Source: Juglans regia
Taxonomy: Eukaryota; Streptophyta; Magnoliopsida; Fagales; Juglandaceae
Reading direction: 5' to 3'
DNA: 64,000 nt
NCBI RefSeq assembly: GCF_001411555.2
Contig: NC_049901.1
Coordinates: forward strand, 32,622,838 to 32,686,837
A program made the translations under genes and the position numbers. Below the pieces are notes generated by a model. The model saw only the letters and a list, made by a program, of their open reading frames with translations. It ran no database searches and was not told where the DNA came from. Shown piece after piece: positions 23,201 through 35,979 of the stretch. Numbering within the stretch: position 1 is the first letter of the stretch; the number at the start of each line of letters is the position of its first letter.

Positions 23201-26200
23201 GGGGTGCATGTAGGCTTTTCAGATACACCATGTGCTTAGAATTGGAATGGATGCATATATTAGAAAATTGCTTTTCCTTCATGTGGTTTTCAATGGTTTT
23301 AAATTATTGCTAGAACATTATATTATGTCAGTCGCATAATTAAATTGGATAATATGTTCTCATTTGCCATTGTAAAACAATATAAATTATTTACCATGGT
23401 TAAGATTGAACTTTACTTCTTATTTAGGTATCTGAAGAGAGGTGTAAATGAGAAGGGCAGAGTTGCTAATGATGTTGAAACAGAACAGATTGTGTTTGAG
23501 GATGTTCCAGAAGGGTTTCCCATGCAGATAAGTTCTGTAGTCCAAAACCGAGGCTCAATTCCTCTTTTCTGGTCACAGGAGACGTCACGCTTGAATATTA
23601 AACCAGACATTATATGTATGTCCTTGCATAAATAACATCAGCTAACTTTATGCCATATATTTCTTTTACTGATTTCCCCCCTTTTCCAGTGTCAAAGAAG
23701 GACCAAAATTTTGAAGCCACCAGACTTCATTTTGAAAATCTTGTCAATAGATATGAAAACCCTATAATAATTTTGAATTTGATTAAGGTGAGAATATATT
23801 TTAAGTTACTTATGGTTCAAATATTAAATACATTTGATTGTCTGTAATTGATATGCTTTTTTAATTTATTTTGACATCCCTCATGGTATCTATTTGAATT
23901 TTGGCAATAAATAGTCACATGAGAAGAAGCCCCGAGAGTCCATCCTCCGTGCAGAGTTTGCTAATGCAATTGATTTCATTAATAAAAGTTTGCCAGAGGA
24001 GAACCGTCTCAGGTTTCTTCACTGGGATCTACATAAACATTCTCGGAGGTATAAGTCTAACGTGCTCAGTTCTTGGTTCTTTCTTCTTTCAAACAATGCT
24101 ATTTATTTTATTGGTAGTTTGATTTTTCCTGCAAATGCTTATTTTCTCCCTAACCAAATTCCAGCAAAGCTACAAATGCATTACTCCTTCTGGGCAAAGT
24201 GGCTGCATATGCATTGACACTAACGGGATTCTTTTATTGCCAAGTAACACCAGCCTTTAGGCATGAAGGGTGTGTGAGATGGCTTTTGTCTGGGTTAGTT
24301 TTTTGCTATCTCATTGTAATATCTTCCCCTGAATCATTTATGTCATTTTGATCATCATGATTCTTGATACATACTTAAAAACTTGAGTGAGTGCTAAGAG
24401 GTTTTGTTCCAATGGTCATCTGATCAGCCTGATGAAGTTATATATTTAAGACTAACTAGTCTGCATGTTTTCTACTAATACTGGGGGTATCTGATGCCAT
24501 GGCTTGATTTTGAAACTTGATTCAGGAATTTGGACAATGATAACGTTTCTCCTCAGAGGCACTGCAACTGTGATAATGAGGATGATGATTACTTAGAAAG
24601 GAAACTTGGTGGTTGTAATAATGGTGCTAGTAATGTTGCTAATGGGAATCACCCTGTCAAGCCACCCATGTTTCAGAAAGGGGTTCTCAGGACCAATTGT
24701 ATAGATTGCCTGGATCGCACTAATGTTGCTCAATATGCTTATGGATTAGCAGCTCTTGGACAACAACTTCATGTTCTGGGAGTCGCAGACAACCCAAAGA
24801 TAGATCTTGATGCTCCTTTAGCTGATGATTTTATGGGGTTTTATGAGAGAATGGGTGACACACTTGCTCACCAATATGGTGGCTCAGCTGCTCATAACAA
24901 GGTAATTCTCACTTTTCATGCTTCTTCTTAGTGCACGAATTCCAAAATTCAATATATTGACCCAAGGAAAGCCCAAGCCACATTTGGGCTTGTACTTAAA
25001 AAGAATTAGTCAATATTACAATTTGAACTATTTGGAATCATTATAAATCTTAGTTCTACCTTGTAAGGAACCGATGTGAGATTTGGCACTCAATGCATTT
25101 TTTATTTATCGGTAAACAAATTTTTATTGATCAAAAGAGTATACAAGAGCCCAAATATACGGGACATAAAAGAGCAACGCCTAGGCGTGCTAGTTTAATG
25201 ATACAAGGAATTCATGAAAAGTCATGCGAAGAAAATCTATTACAGTCAACCAATTGAGTAAAGTATTAAAAAATAAGTTTCTAAGCTCATTCATTGACGC
25301 TCTTGATCTTCAAAGATTCTTTCATTCCTCTCCCTCCAAATGCACCACCATAGGCATATTGGGACCATCTTCCATGTTGATGCAATTTGAGAGTTGCCTG
25401 AATGTGTCTCCAAGAAGTGAGGATATCGCTTACTTGACATCACCCAAGCCAATCGCAACCAAGCAAAGACATCATTCCACAGAGTCTTGGCAATCTCACA
25501 ATGAAATAGCAGATGGTCAGCAGACTCTCCGCTCTTTTTGCACATACTACAACAGTCCATGACTATGATTTGACGTTTCCTCAAGAGTGAGGATCTTTTC
25601 CAAAGAAGTTTCCATACAAAAAATGCTGCCTTTAGAGGTGCCTGTCTTCCAAATGCTTTTCCATGGGAATGGATTTGTGTTGCGCGTGGTCATGGTTTGG
25701 TAGAAAGAGCGGACTGTGTATATCCCTTTCTTAGAGGGGCACCAAAAAATCTTGTCTTCCACTCCCCCTCGACAAATGGGTGGAATACACAATTTCAAAG
25801 AATGCCAAAAAACATTAATTTCCCAATTTTGTGCTTCTCTAAGGAATCTAACGTTCCATCGGGGAATACCATTGGAGATGATTATTAGGTCTGCAATCGA
25901 GGCTTCCTTCATTCTTGCTAGACCTTAGACTTGTGGATAAGTTTCCTTGAGTGCCCTATCGCTGCACCATACATCATGCCAAAACTTGACCTTGGATTCA
26001 ATACCCATAGTAAACGGATATCTCTTGCATGTGTATTCCAACCTCTTCTTATATGCTTCCACAACCCCACTCCATAAGGCCCACTCACCTCATTAGAACA
26101 CCATCCTCCCCATGGTTCTCCATGTTTCAATTCAATGACGGTTCTCCACAAGGCCTTCCTGTTCATAGTGACATCTCCATGACCATTTGCCAAACAACGC

Positions 26201-29200
26201 TTTTTTGAAAGATTTCAAGTTCTGAATACCTAAGCCTCCTTTAATGGGATAGCATATTGTTATCTTCTTCATTTAAATATCTCAATGCACTGTTATCTTC
26301 TTCATTCACCTCTATCATAGATCTCCTGCCCAATGTGGGGACGTAGTGGTGTTGCATCTTAAGTGTGATGCGATGAAATTTTGTATAATTTCTTCCTTTC
26401 TTTGGCTATTCCAAAACCAATCTAATAGAATTACTTGGTGACAATGTGGATTCTAAAATGGTTTCCCCCGTGCGGGGGGTAGGATCTGTCTTTTTATATG
26501 GATTTTATTTTGATTTGACTACAACTTTTTAAAGGGAAGCCATATTTTTCCATTGAAGAAGCTGAACATGCCTAATTCTCAACTGGCAAATCCAGTTTTT
26601 CTTAACGTTAATCTGGCCCAGTTGATAACTGGTATATTTTCGATATAAAATAATATAAGGTTGTGTTTCTTTTCAAATAATATACATTTGGCAGCTTCAC
26701 TATGGGATGAGAGACATACCTCCACTGTCACTGCCACTTAGTCACTAGGAGGTGCTCTCTCCCTGCTACTCAGATTGTATTTCTATGATTTGTTACTTTC
26801 CCACACTTGATCATTTGATAATTGAATTAAGTTGAATTAAAAAGTGTGAGAGACGGGTGTAACCCTGGTACATAGGAAGCATCCAAGAGATTACCAGAGC
26901 ATAACTGGTAGAGAAGATAAGGAAAAGCAGCAAGAAGAATCCATCCAAGCAAAGGACCCTCAAATCCCTAGCATCCTCTCCAAATCTAAGGAATAGCCTT
27001 CCAAATCTCACTTCTATGCCTACTAAATTGCTCTGTTAAATTAGCCAACATGCCAGCCGTCAACCGGGGGATACCCAAAACAAACCGAGTACAAGTGACC
27101 AACATTCTATACTCAAAATGCAATGGAGTTAAAGGTGGTCTCACTTCCGGATCTTGTTTTGCATCAGTTATTAGTTTCTAAACATGCTTGAGGTGTGGAA
27201 AATATAACGAGGGGGTTTGGGGATTTACTATGTTGTGTTAGATTCAAGCTGGTTGATGGAACTAAGCACATGGTGTAGGGATTAGGCTTTGAAGACAGTT
27301 TCTCTCAACATTTTTTAGCATATCCCAATGTAAGAATGCATTGGTTGCAGAACATTTGCATATCTCTGATAGTGCGACCCTATGGAAGGTTGTTATTAGA
27401 CCAGCACAAGATTGGGAGGTGGAGTTAACCTCATTCTTCTTTAATTGTTTGTACTTCACGTGGAGTGGTGGGGCTGACAAAACCTGTTGGATTCCCTTTA
27501 CGAACATTTGGGGTCAAGTCTTTCTATGAAGTGCTCTTCCCAAAGTGTTGCCCATTATTTCCCTTAGAAAAGCATTTGGAGAAACAAGGGGGGACTCTAT
27601 TTTCTGAACTTTCTAACTTGTGGTGTTCTAGCTATCCTTGGGTTCAATGGAGGAACTGTTGCCCTAGTTGGTGAGACCAGCTCTATGTAATGGTCAACAA
27701 TTGCCTTTAGTGCCTTTGGTTAATATTAAAACATTTTGCTTGCCCGCCTATTAAAATTTAAACTAAATGTAGTGCTGAATGTGTAAAACTGAAGAAGTTA
27801 CTGGAAGGGAGGTTTGAGACTTCAACACCAAAGAATAACTAGAGTATGATACCATGATGGGTGCACACTTATAACACTAATAGCTATGCTCCTTGTAAGT
27901 TTAAAATTTAGACTGAAGCATTAGCTTTTGGGTGCACACTTAAAATAGATGTGCTCGTGTATATGTCCTGTATACTTGGGCTCTTTTTGTCTCCCTTTTG
28001 ATCAATAAAAATTTGTTTACCGATAAAAAAAAAATTAGCTTTTGGGGGTTTGGTGGTGAACTATGCAGTGTTATTTGATATGGTTGCTAATTAGGTGCCT
28101 GGTTGTTGATCCACCCATTGACAACTCCTATGGGTGTTAGGCAGAGTATATGACTTCCATTGCTGAATAGAATATGAAGCTTCTTCCCCTCTCCCACTAT
28201 GTTGCCTAAGTAATCATCTAAATTGATACTATCCTGCTTCATTTGTTAACTTCTTCAACTTCTGATGCCATAGATATTCTCCGAGAGAAGGGGTCAGTGG
28301 AAAGCAGCAACGCAGTCTCAAGAATTCTTCAGAACTCTTCAACGATATTACAGCAATGCCTATATGGATGCGGAGAAACAAGATGCAATTAATTTGTAAG
28401 TCTTGCATTTGAAACCTTGTATTACTTTTTAGGAGAAATGCAAGGTTTGTGCTGATTCTAGAGTGTCTGCCAGTCGTGCTCTATTCTACAAGTTGGAAAT
28501 ACATGTTAGCTTGATTCTTTAGTTGGAGCATCTGTTTTCAGTGTTCCGGCACTGTCTTGGCTCAAATAATTTATCCTCTGGCCTATTCTAAGTAAAGATT
28601 TAGTGGTGATGAGATAAAGTTTAGAGTGTGGTCTTGCTGCAATTTTATTATCTTCCGCTCTTTGTCTCCAAGTGCATATCTCCTCCTTTATTAGAAGGGC
28701 TAGTGTTTGATTCCATGTAATTGGTGTCATTTCAGGAAACAGCTGGGGTGGGGTTGACATTGGGGTTGGTTTACTCCTTGTTTTTGATAAAACTGCTACC
28801 ACTTTTGAAAGAATAAAATGTTAACACAGCTTATTCCTTATGCTTTTACTTCAAATAAGTTTTTGCATTCTGTTTTACATTCATTCTTTTTTCAAATTAT
28901 TTGTGCAGATTCTTGGGTCACTTTCAGCCGCAACAGGACAAACCTGCACTTTGGGAACTGGATTCAGACCAGCACCATGATGCGGATAGGAATGGGCATA
29001 CATATGTGGATGAAGATGGAAGGTAACTAGCTAGCTAAATGAAGCCTTGAACTCCTTTAGTTGATCACACACGGTGGCAAAAAGATATAGGCTTAGGCAA
29101 AAATAGATGTATGCATTTAAATGTTAATCTGGCTTAGTTTCTAGTTTTTTACCTTCTTTTTTTTTTTTTTTTTTTTTCTCTCTCTTTGCCTTCAAGGTAT

Positions 29201-32200
29201 CCATAGTTCATGCGCTAGTATATATGCATGTGAGATTTGGTGTCAGAAGTTATTGGTTTAATGCCAAGATATTTATCATGAATCATGTGCAAGATCACCT
29301 TCTTTTTTTTTTTTTTTTTCTCTCTCTTTGCCTTCAAGGTATCCATAGTTCATGCGCTAGTATATATGCATGTGAGATTTGGTGTCAGAAGTTATTGGTT
29401 TAATGCCAAGATATTTATCATGAATCATGTGCAAGATCAGAATTTTAATTAATGGCATGTAGGATTTACTTTGCAGCAATTGTTTATTGTTTTGATAGTA
29501 TTAGATGCTGCTAAAGTTAGGGCTGAGACATTAATTAAACCAGTTGTGACACCATACCATGGATGGGCTACGAGGTACCTTCTGGGTGGGAGCCGTTTTG
29601 CTTACTACCTATGTACTTTTTCTGTCTATTTTCTTCTTTTTTTTATTTTTTTATTTTTTTTTTGCAAACAGTTTTACTTTTACAAGTAAGATCCCACAAC
29701 ATACACTGGTGGCAATAGTGCAGTTGACTATTTGCAGAAAATTAGAAAATTGTATATAAGTTCCATATCTTGATTTTTGGAGAAATTTGACTAGCACAAT
29801 ATAACGATTGTGCTCTTTCAATTTTTTGCCTGAATTTGTCCACTCCAACCAAAACAAGAAGGATTTTCTAGATTGCTAGGTTTTTTCATGGTTATGCATA
29901 CTGCATGGATTGCTGAATTGCGAATAATTATGCCGGCTTTAACCAATATATGTTCTACAAAAATTTGCTGCTGCAGTGTAGTTTATGGTTGCTATGTTTT
30001 CATTCTCTAGGTCGATTTTCAAACGATCCTTATCAGATGGGAACATACATGGTGAAAGCAGCTCTCCCATGTCAGCCAAGAATGTGAAGCATGCTTCTAA
30101 CTCAGTTTTGCCTGAGCAATCACAAGGATCAAGCAACTTTCTATCTGAATCATCACCAGAAATATCAACTTGTGAAAGTGATATAGCTTTTTCGAGGTTT
30201 GCTTACATCACTTTGTCTTTATTGGACTCTCGCCAAGTCCTTTCTCAATTTGTTTAGAGGCATCTTGTTTTTCAGTACATTTTTAGATTCGATAAAATCT
30301 AGTCCCATCCCTGGTCAGCTGCACATTTCTCTTCAGTTGATGTGAATTTTGAGCTTTAAAAAAATCTCGCCTAGCAGCCCCCCCCAAAAAAAAAAAAAAA
30401 TGCTGTCCTTAAAGTTACTGCAGCAGTCATTTTAGTTTCTTTTGTCCCAATGCAATGAAGGAGTCTGGGTACATCATGTTCCTTGTATTGCACAACAACA
30501 GTGTGTTACAACAAACTTGTGGCAGTTTAAGCTTTCCAAATGAATTGGTTGATGGAAGAAATCATACAAACTAACAAATGGGAATTTTGAAATATATTAC
30601 AATCCTTTCTTCTTATATTTTGAAATATGCTTTACTTATTAAAAAAAATATTTTGAAACATACTACGAAACTTTAGAATTTTTTAACCAAACAGACTTTT
30701 TTTGCTTGAAAAGAGCTTTTTTAAAGTGTTAATAATGCGTTTTGTCTCCCAAATGCAAAGTCAAATAGGCCCTCTGTTCTCCAGGACTATTGGGTTATTT
30801 TGGTTTCAAACCATGTAGAGAAGTTACAACATAACTTTTTATACAGTGGGATAAGTGAAGAGTTATAAGTTTTCATTTAGTGAGTTGGGCAAAGGTATGC
30901 ACTCTGATATTTGGTGGAGGGTTTGGGGTTCGAAATTTGTTAATGTTCAACCGGACTGGGAAATGGGTGCGGAGATATCATCAAGAAAAGGACGCTCAGT
31001 GAAGGTGGATATAGACTAAAAGTTTGGAACGGCTTGGGGTAGTCTGTGCTCAAATGAGGTCAATGGACCCACATGGGGTGGGATTGTAGAAACATATAAG
31101 AAGAGGATGGAGGGCCTTTTCTAGATATAGGGGATGTGAGGTGGGTGATGGGGTACAGAATTAAGTTTTGACATGATTTATGGTGTCAAGATAGGGTCCT
31201 CAAGGAAGCTTTTTTAGAAGCGTATGAGATTGTGTGGGTGCAGAAAGCCTCAATAGCCAATTTTCTGGAATTTTCCAATAGCTCCCCTTAGTAGAATTGT
31301 CAATTTTTCCAGAGCAGCTAATGCCTTCACTGATTTTTTTGTACTCCACTAGACCGAGAGTTGGAGACGTAGACAAGGCCTTTTGTTGCCCATCTGAGAA
31401 AGGGAAGTGCTCATTCATATTATGGGTCCTCATTATTCGAGACAGTAATCCATTTCCTTGGGAGAAAATTTGGAGGACCAAAGCCCCTCCAAAAGCAGTT
31501 TTTGTTTTTGTCTGTACAGCTTAGGAAAGATCCTTACTGTAGATAACCCAAGGAAACATCAAATCATTGTGGTGGATCATTGCTGTATTTGTAAAAGGAA
31601 AATACTCTAGCCACAAAAGAATTACACAAAAGTAATCTCACAAACTGATGTGGTTTGATGTTGTTCGTCAGATTATAAAGTTATTGTTATTGTAAAGTAG
31701 ATTTAACAAATCAGATGAAGCCACATCAGTTTGTGGGATTATTCTTGTGTAATTCCTTTGTAGATGTAGTAGTACTCTTTGTAAAAAGAATGGGGAAACG
31801 GTAGATCATCTGCAACTACACTGCTTGGTAGCCACCAGGGCACTATAGAATGAGTTCTTTGGATAGAGTCGGGTCAGCACACAAATTATGCTTATATGGG
31901 TGATAGACTTTCCAGAAATTGGGGGGTTTATATGGCAGCACACAAATTGCAGCAATAGGGAAGATGATTTCTCAATGATTGTGGTGGTGCATATGAAGGT
32001 AAAGGAATGATAGAAGTTTCAAAGATCATAAGCGGACATTGGATGAACTTAAATTCTTCTTCAACACTTTGTTACTTTGGGCATTTGCAATAGAGTTTAA
32101 TTGACTAAGTGTCCATGATTTTTGTGTACCCATTTATCATCTTCCTTAGGTCTCTTTTGTATACATTCCGGCATATGGGACAACTCCAATAAAATTCTCG

Positions 32201-34514
32201 TTAACATTAAAAAAAACAGCAGTTACTTTTGTGAACTGGGGCTTGTAGCATCAGCTTTTGCTGATTGAAGTATGGAAGATATATTTTCAGGTTTTAGGTT
32301 CACAATCCACCACCTCCAGAATCTATAGGGATTATGATCTCAAAACTAGTGGATGTTTTGGAAGAAATCTATAGGCCAAAGAAATAGAAAAGCATTAAAT
32401 GGGCCATTCATATTCTAACTGGAACAAGTGATAATGGACCTAATCATTGGGTGGGCCAGTCTGGATATTGTTGAAGTCAAGCCCAACCTCCAACCTAAGC
32501 TCAAAGGCAATCTATTTTTGGCTTTCTTATGGCTTTGTTGCAAGGATCAGTGCTTTGGAGACAAATTTCAAGACTCCAAGAGTAATCTTAGAGAGCCAAT
32601 GAGAAATATCCCGGCCCACCCAGATATGCACACATATGAGATGATGCTACTAACACTTGAAGAGAATGGATGGAAGGTGCTTACTGGAGTAATTTTAGGA
32701 TAAAAGAGAAGCCTATAATCCTCGAATGGTTCTCCAAAAATTATGTTAAAAGAAAAAAGTGCATAGGTGTTTGGGCTGGACTGGATTTTCTGGCTTGATG
32801 GGCATCAAATAAGTGTCTAAGCTGCCTGAAATACCTGCTGGTGTGTCTGATTATGATCAGGTCCTCGTGTTCTGATTCGGGAGGGAGTTTATCTGCTTGC
32901 GAATTAAACATGTTCGAGTAAAAAATGCGTATTTGGATTTGTATCAACAACGTTGTCTTATGTGTCAGCATGTATTGACACTTTCACTGTATCTCTTTGA
33001 ACATGTATGTATTTAGTTAGTTTATGCCATCTTACTTTGTGTATTTAGCAATTAATTGAGTGATACTACCTTTCTTATGTTCATATTTGTGAACACAATC
33101 GTTGCAAACAGACTATATGCAGCACAGTTTTCTTTTGGGATTCATAAACTCATGTTACTTAATGATTCCTTACCTTATTTGGCTTGTTTCCTGTGGTGTG
33201 GATGTTTTCATGTAGGTATACCCCATCAATACCTCGCAGGCAGCTTTTTGGAGATATGCAAAGAGATCGATGCCTTGAAACCAATCATATTTACTTCTCA
33301 GAACATGGAGATATGTCCAACTGCTCAAATTTTCTTGACCTTGACTGGTTATCTTCCTCTGGGAATTCATGCGAGGAAGAGCAATTTGAGAGGTAATTTT
33401 TTAATTAGCTCTAAGAAAGTGATAACCTTGTTAATAAAATATTCAGAAAGCCCAAACATAAAAAAGAGCCACCTAAGCACAAGAAGGTTAATGCAATGAT
33501 CGGGAATTTCTTCGGTACATTGGTTAAAATATTGATGGGTAAAGTACACGCACTGGTTTGATTGTTTAGAGCGGCCACTTCATAGAAAAGGGCTTAAAGT
33601 TAGAACTATATCCAGATCACCCTTCCCCATATCCTACATTGGAAGGTTTGATGCTGGCTAATGGCTGTTTTTTGGCTAGGTGGATTAATGAGTTGTTTGT
33701 TTCTTTTTACTGGTTTGGTTCCCCTAGTTACTGTGGCTAGGATGTTATCTAATCTTTTACTATAACTGAGGAAGCTAATTTCCCTCCATCAAATGTGTCC
33801 ACAGGTCATCATTGCTCACAAACTCTTCAGTTGCTGGGTTTTCGTCAGAAAATGTTGTCAATGGAGTGATGGGAGAAACTACCCCCTCCACAAGTGAATA
33901 TGGATCCAGCATGAAAGTAAGTACCCGCCTTTGGACATTGGGAGCTTATGTAAGAATGTTATTGATCAACAGTATCTAGGTAAAAGTTGCAACTGTTTAG
34001 GAATTGGCCTGCACTAATTTCTTGTAGATCAAACTTGAAGCACTCGTAGATACAAGATATCTTGTTTCCAGTAATATCTTTGACTATCATCTTTATTTCA
34101 ATCAAATATATAGTGATCAAGGAATTATATTTGGAATAGTTGTTTTAGCTGTATACTTTTGTGCACTTGACGTTCACGTGTAGAGTTTGCACAATAATGA
34201 TGTTTGATGCATACTGAACTGATTTTTGGTCATACTGGTTCTCTAGTGGATTGTGCTCTTAGTTCTCTTGATTTGAGCTTCAATTGCTGGTTGGTCCATT
34301 GGAATACATTATTAGCTTCAGAAGTTGGAGAAAGCTTACTGAAGGTTCTGTTGATATGCGCTGATGTTTTGTCTTTTCCTGTCATGTCATGTAGGGGAGG
34401 GAGCAGACCGGAACAGAGCTATCTTATGGTATTGCACAGAATTCCGATGTTCTTGAGGATTTTTCAGATGGCTTTGTGCACTGGGTGAACCATGGAGAGA
34501 CACTCTGCCATTAA
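20221..34514 (+). CDS. SAC-domain phosphoinositide phosphatase (plant SAC1-5 group)
   Basis: Sixteen coding exons by GT/AG and phase: 20221-20337, 21167-21371, 21457-21622, 22367-22589, 23121-23197, 23428-23615, 23690-23787, 23915-24048, 24165-24293, 24526-24901, 28274-28395, 28909-29022, 30011-30196, 33216-33392, 33805-33916, 34395-34514. The sum is 2544 nt, 847 residues plus TAA, close to plant SAC2-5 proteins. The SAC domain covers roughly residues 85-570. The catalytic CX5R motif is intact as [12 protein letters not shown] (residues 501-512, Cys504, Arg510). No transmembrane segment is seen, as expected for this group and unlike SAC6-8. Family knowledge: SAC1-5 act on phosphoinositides such as PI(3,5)P2, with SAC2-5 at the vacuolar membrane. 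Which paralogue this is cannot be decided here. Introns 10 and 13 are swollen by transposons. The start ATG opens a short acidic leader before [10 protein letters not shown]. Confidence 0.94.
25098..26280 (-). mobile_element. 5'-truncated L1 (LINE) fragment in SAC intron 10
   Basis: Minus-strand frames encode the C-terminal part of an L1 ORF2: [20 protein letters not shown] (about 26240-26180), [12 protein letters not shown] (26110 region), and the RT-linked zinc-binding region ([18 protein letters not shown], 25540-25490; [11 protein letters not shown] near 25310). The 3' tail lies at the left, with gatcaataaaaatttgttta on the minus strand. A 9-bp duplication ctcaatgca flanks it (25089-25097 and 26281-26289), supporting true L1 insertion. 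It is antisense to the host gene. Confidence 0.85.
27200..27720 (+). mobile_element. L1 ORF2 remnant in SAC intron 10
   Basis: Broken plus-strand frames resemble the zinc-binding region after L1 reverse transcriptase, for example [12 protein letters not shown] followed by [13 protein letters not shown] (about 27500-27590). Ends are not defined and I found no target duplication. Confidence 0.6.
27933..28033 (+). mobile_element. 101-bp L1 3' end with A-tail and 13-bp TSD
   Basis: Only the last part of an L1 was inserted: it ends ttgatcaataaaaatttgtt...cgata followed by an A-run. The same 3' end is found, inverted, in the fragment at 25098-26280. A perfect 13-bp direct repeat attagcttttggg flanks it (27920-27932 and 28034-28046). 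Confidence 0.88.
29151..29438 (+). repeat. Perfect tandem duplication (146 + 142 bp) in SAC intron 12
   Basis: Unit 29151-29296 is repeated at 29297-29438. Both start accttc plus a T-run and end gtgcaagatc. By eye the only difference is the length of the T-run. It lies between exons 12 and 13 and does not touch a splice site. Confidence 0.93.
30880..32217 (+). mobile_element. L1 fragment in SAC intron 13
   Basis: Broken plus-strand frames match the same L1 ORF2 region as the minus fragment in intron 10: a SNEVNGP-like block followed by ETYKKRM near 31050-31110, and [13 protein letters not shown] sequence near 31140. The fragment ends in an A-run at about 32209-32217. A foldback element sits inside it (31611-31763). 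The left edge is uncertain; imperfect repeats gcagcagtcatttt (30419) and acagcagttactttt (32216) might be the TSD. Confidence 0.75.
31611..31763. mobile_element. Foldback MITE inside the intron-13 L1 fragment
   Basis: Arms of about 70 bp are inverted copies: ccacaaaagaattacacaaa at the left and ctacaaaggaattacacaag on the opposite strand at the right, both continuing into ctcacaaactgatgtgg-like sequence. The spacer is almost absent, so the whole unit can fold on itself. It has no coding capacity. Confidence 0.85.
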
Positions 34515-35979
34515 AGTTAGGCTAACTTTTTCCACCCTAATTCGATATATTCTCACTCTCGTTTCTCAGGGTGCTGTAACTGATCCATGGAGAAGAGACC
34601 ATATTGAGTATAGCAAGGGTAGCAGGAACAAGAGAGATCAGAAGCGGAGAATCCGGCAATTTTTCTGTAAGATGTTTTCCCACGAAGCAATCCTCTGGGC
34701 CCTCCTCATCTATGACTTGCAGCATTAAGTTCCATCCGAGAAACCACGATCAGAACCCAATACCAAAGTACAAGAGTAAATAGGCAACGATTAAAAATTC
34801 TTTTTGGAGCTCATCTTCTTCCTTCTTAATCCTAGTATTCGCGGACTCGTGTAGGGATGCCGCTTTTGTAAATATCATCATTCTACTTGACCGAGCTCCA
34901 GTTTCAGAATTGCAGGTCATTGATTCTTTATATTGCTTCATGTTTATTTGTGGTCAAGCATTCTGAGATCCAGGTACTGTAGAACTCCCTCCCTCCCTCT
35001 TTTGATATGTGTAATTGTAGAGCCTGAAGATCTAGCCCTCCCCAACGGTCTGTTTACATGGATCTTTTCTTATGGGTAGGTATCTACGAAGGACGTCTGT
35101 TCATTGATTGAAATGGACACTTCTTTTAAGCTTACGCTTTTGTAAGTTTTTGCTCCATCCAATGTTAAAAAGTGAGAGGAAAAATCCTAACATTCAGAGA
35201 CAGAAAGAATGCTCGTGTATATAAAGTGTTTAGCATGTTTAGAAAGGTTTGTTGGGATAAAGACATTCATGATATTGGTGCCCATCGACTTTAGGGAGCA
35301 ATGAGAATCTTTTGAAAATAAATTGCACTATCGAGGCACGTACTAGTTTTTTATGCTATTTTCTGACTACATTGCATGGAGGATTGAAATTCAGATAAAA
35401 AGAAGTATTATTTTGATGAATTAATATCATCCCATTTTTTGTTGTAAAATGAATTATAAAATAATTTTATAATGGGAATGCTATATATCAATCACCATTC
35501 ACATCCACACCTTATGACAGTTTCGGTTTTTTTTTTTTTTTTCTTTTCATAAGATGCAGGGTATTAAATAATAATATCATTAATCTTCGGAATTTATGCA
35601 ATCCCAGGCCTTTTGTTGTTTAATTTTTTAATTCTTCTGAAGATTAAATTTAATGAAAACTACCAATTACTCAATTAAACCCATTTGATCTCATGAGAAA
35701 TATGTGCTGATTGCAAGTGAATATGGGCAATCATAATGCCAAACCCGAGATAGGTTGGAGAGAAATTAAGGAAAGGAAAAATCGATTTGACAACCAGACC
35801 TCTTCTCAATATTCAACGCATAAACTGTTTTGGAAGAAAACGGAAACCCAAAAACAAGAAAACGGAACAACAGTAATCCCTTCAAAGACGAGCATCTCGG
35901 AATAACAAGGAGGCACCAGAACTACTAGTCTCAAGCTTCTTCTGAGAAAACCGAAGATTCCTACTCTCCGGCAGAAACG
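34515..35979. other. SAC 3' UTR and convergent intergenic spacer
   Basis: After the SAC stop codon the sequence probably includes its 3' UTR to about 35150, with no protein-like frame. The rest is AT-rich spacer up to the eIF3k stop codon on the other strand. A T-run lies at 35527-35542. The two genes are tail to tail with about 1.46 kb between stop codons. Confidence 0.55.
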
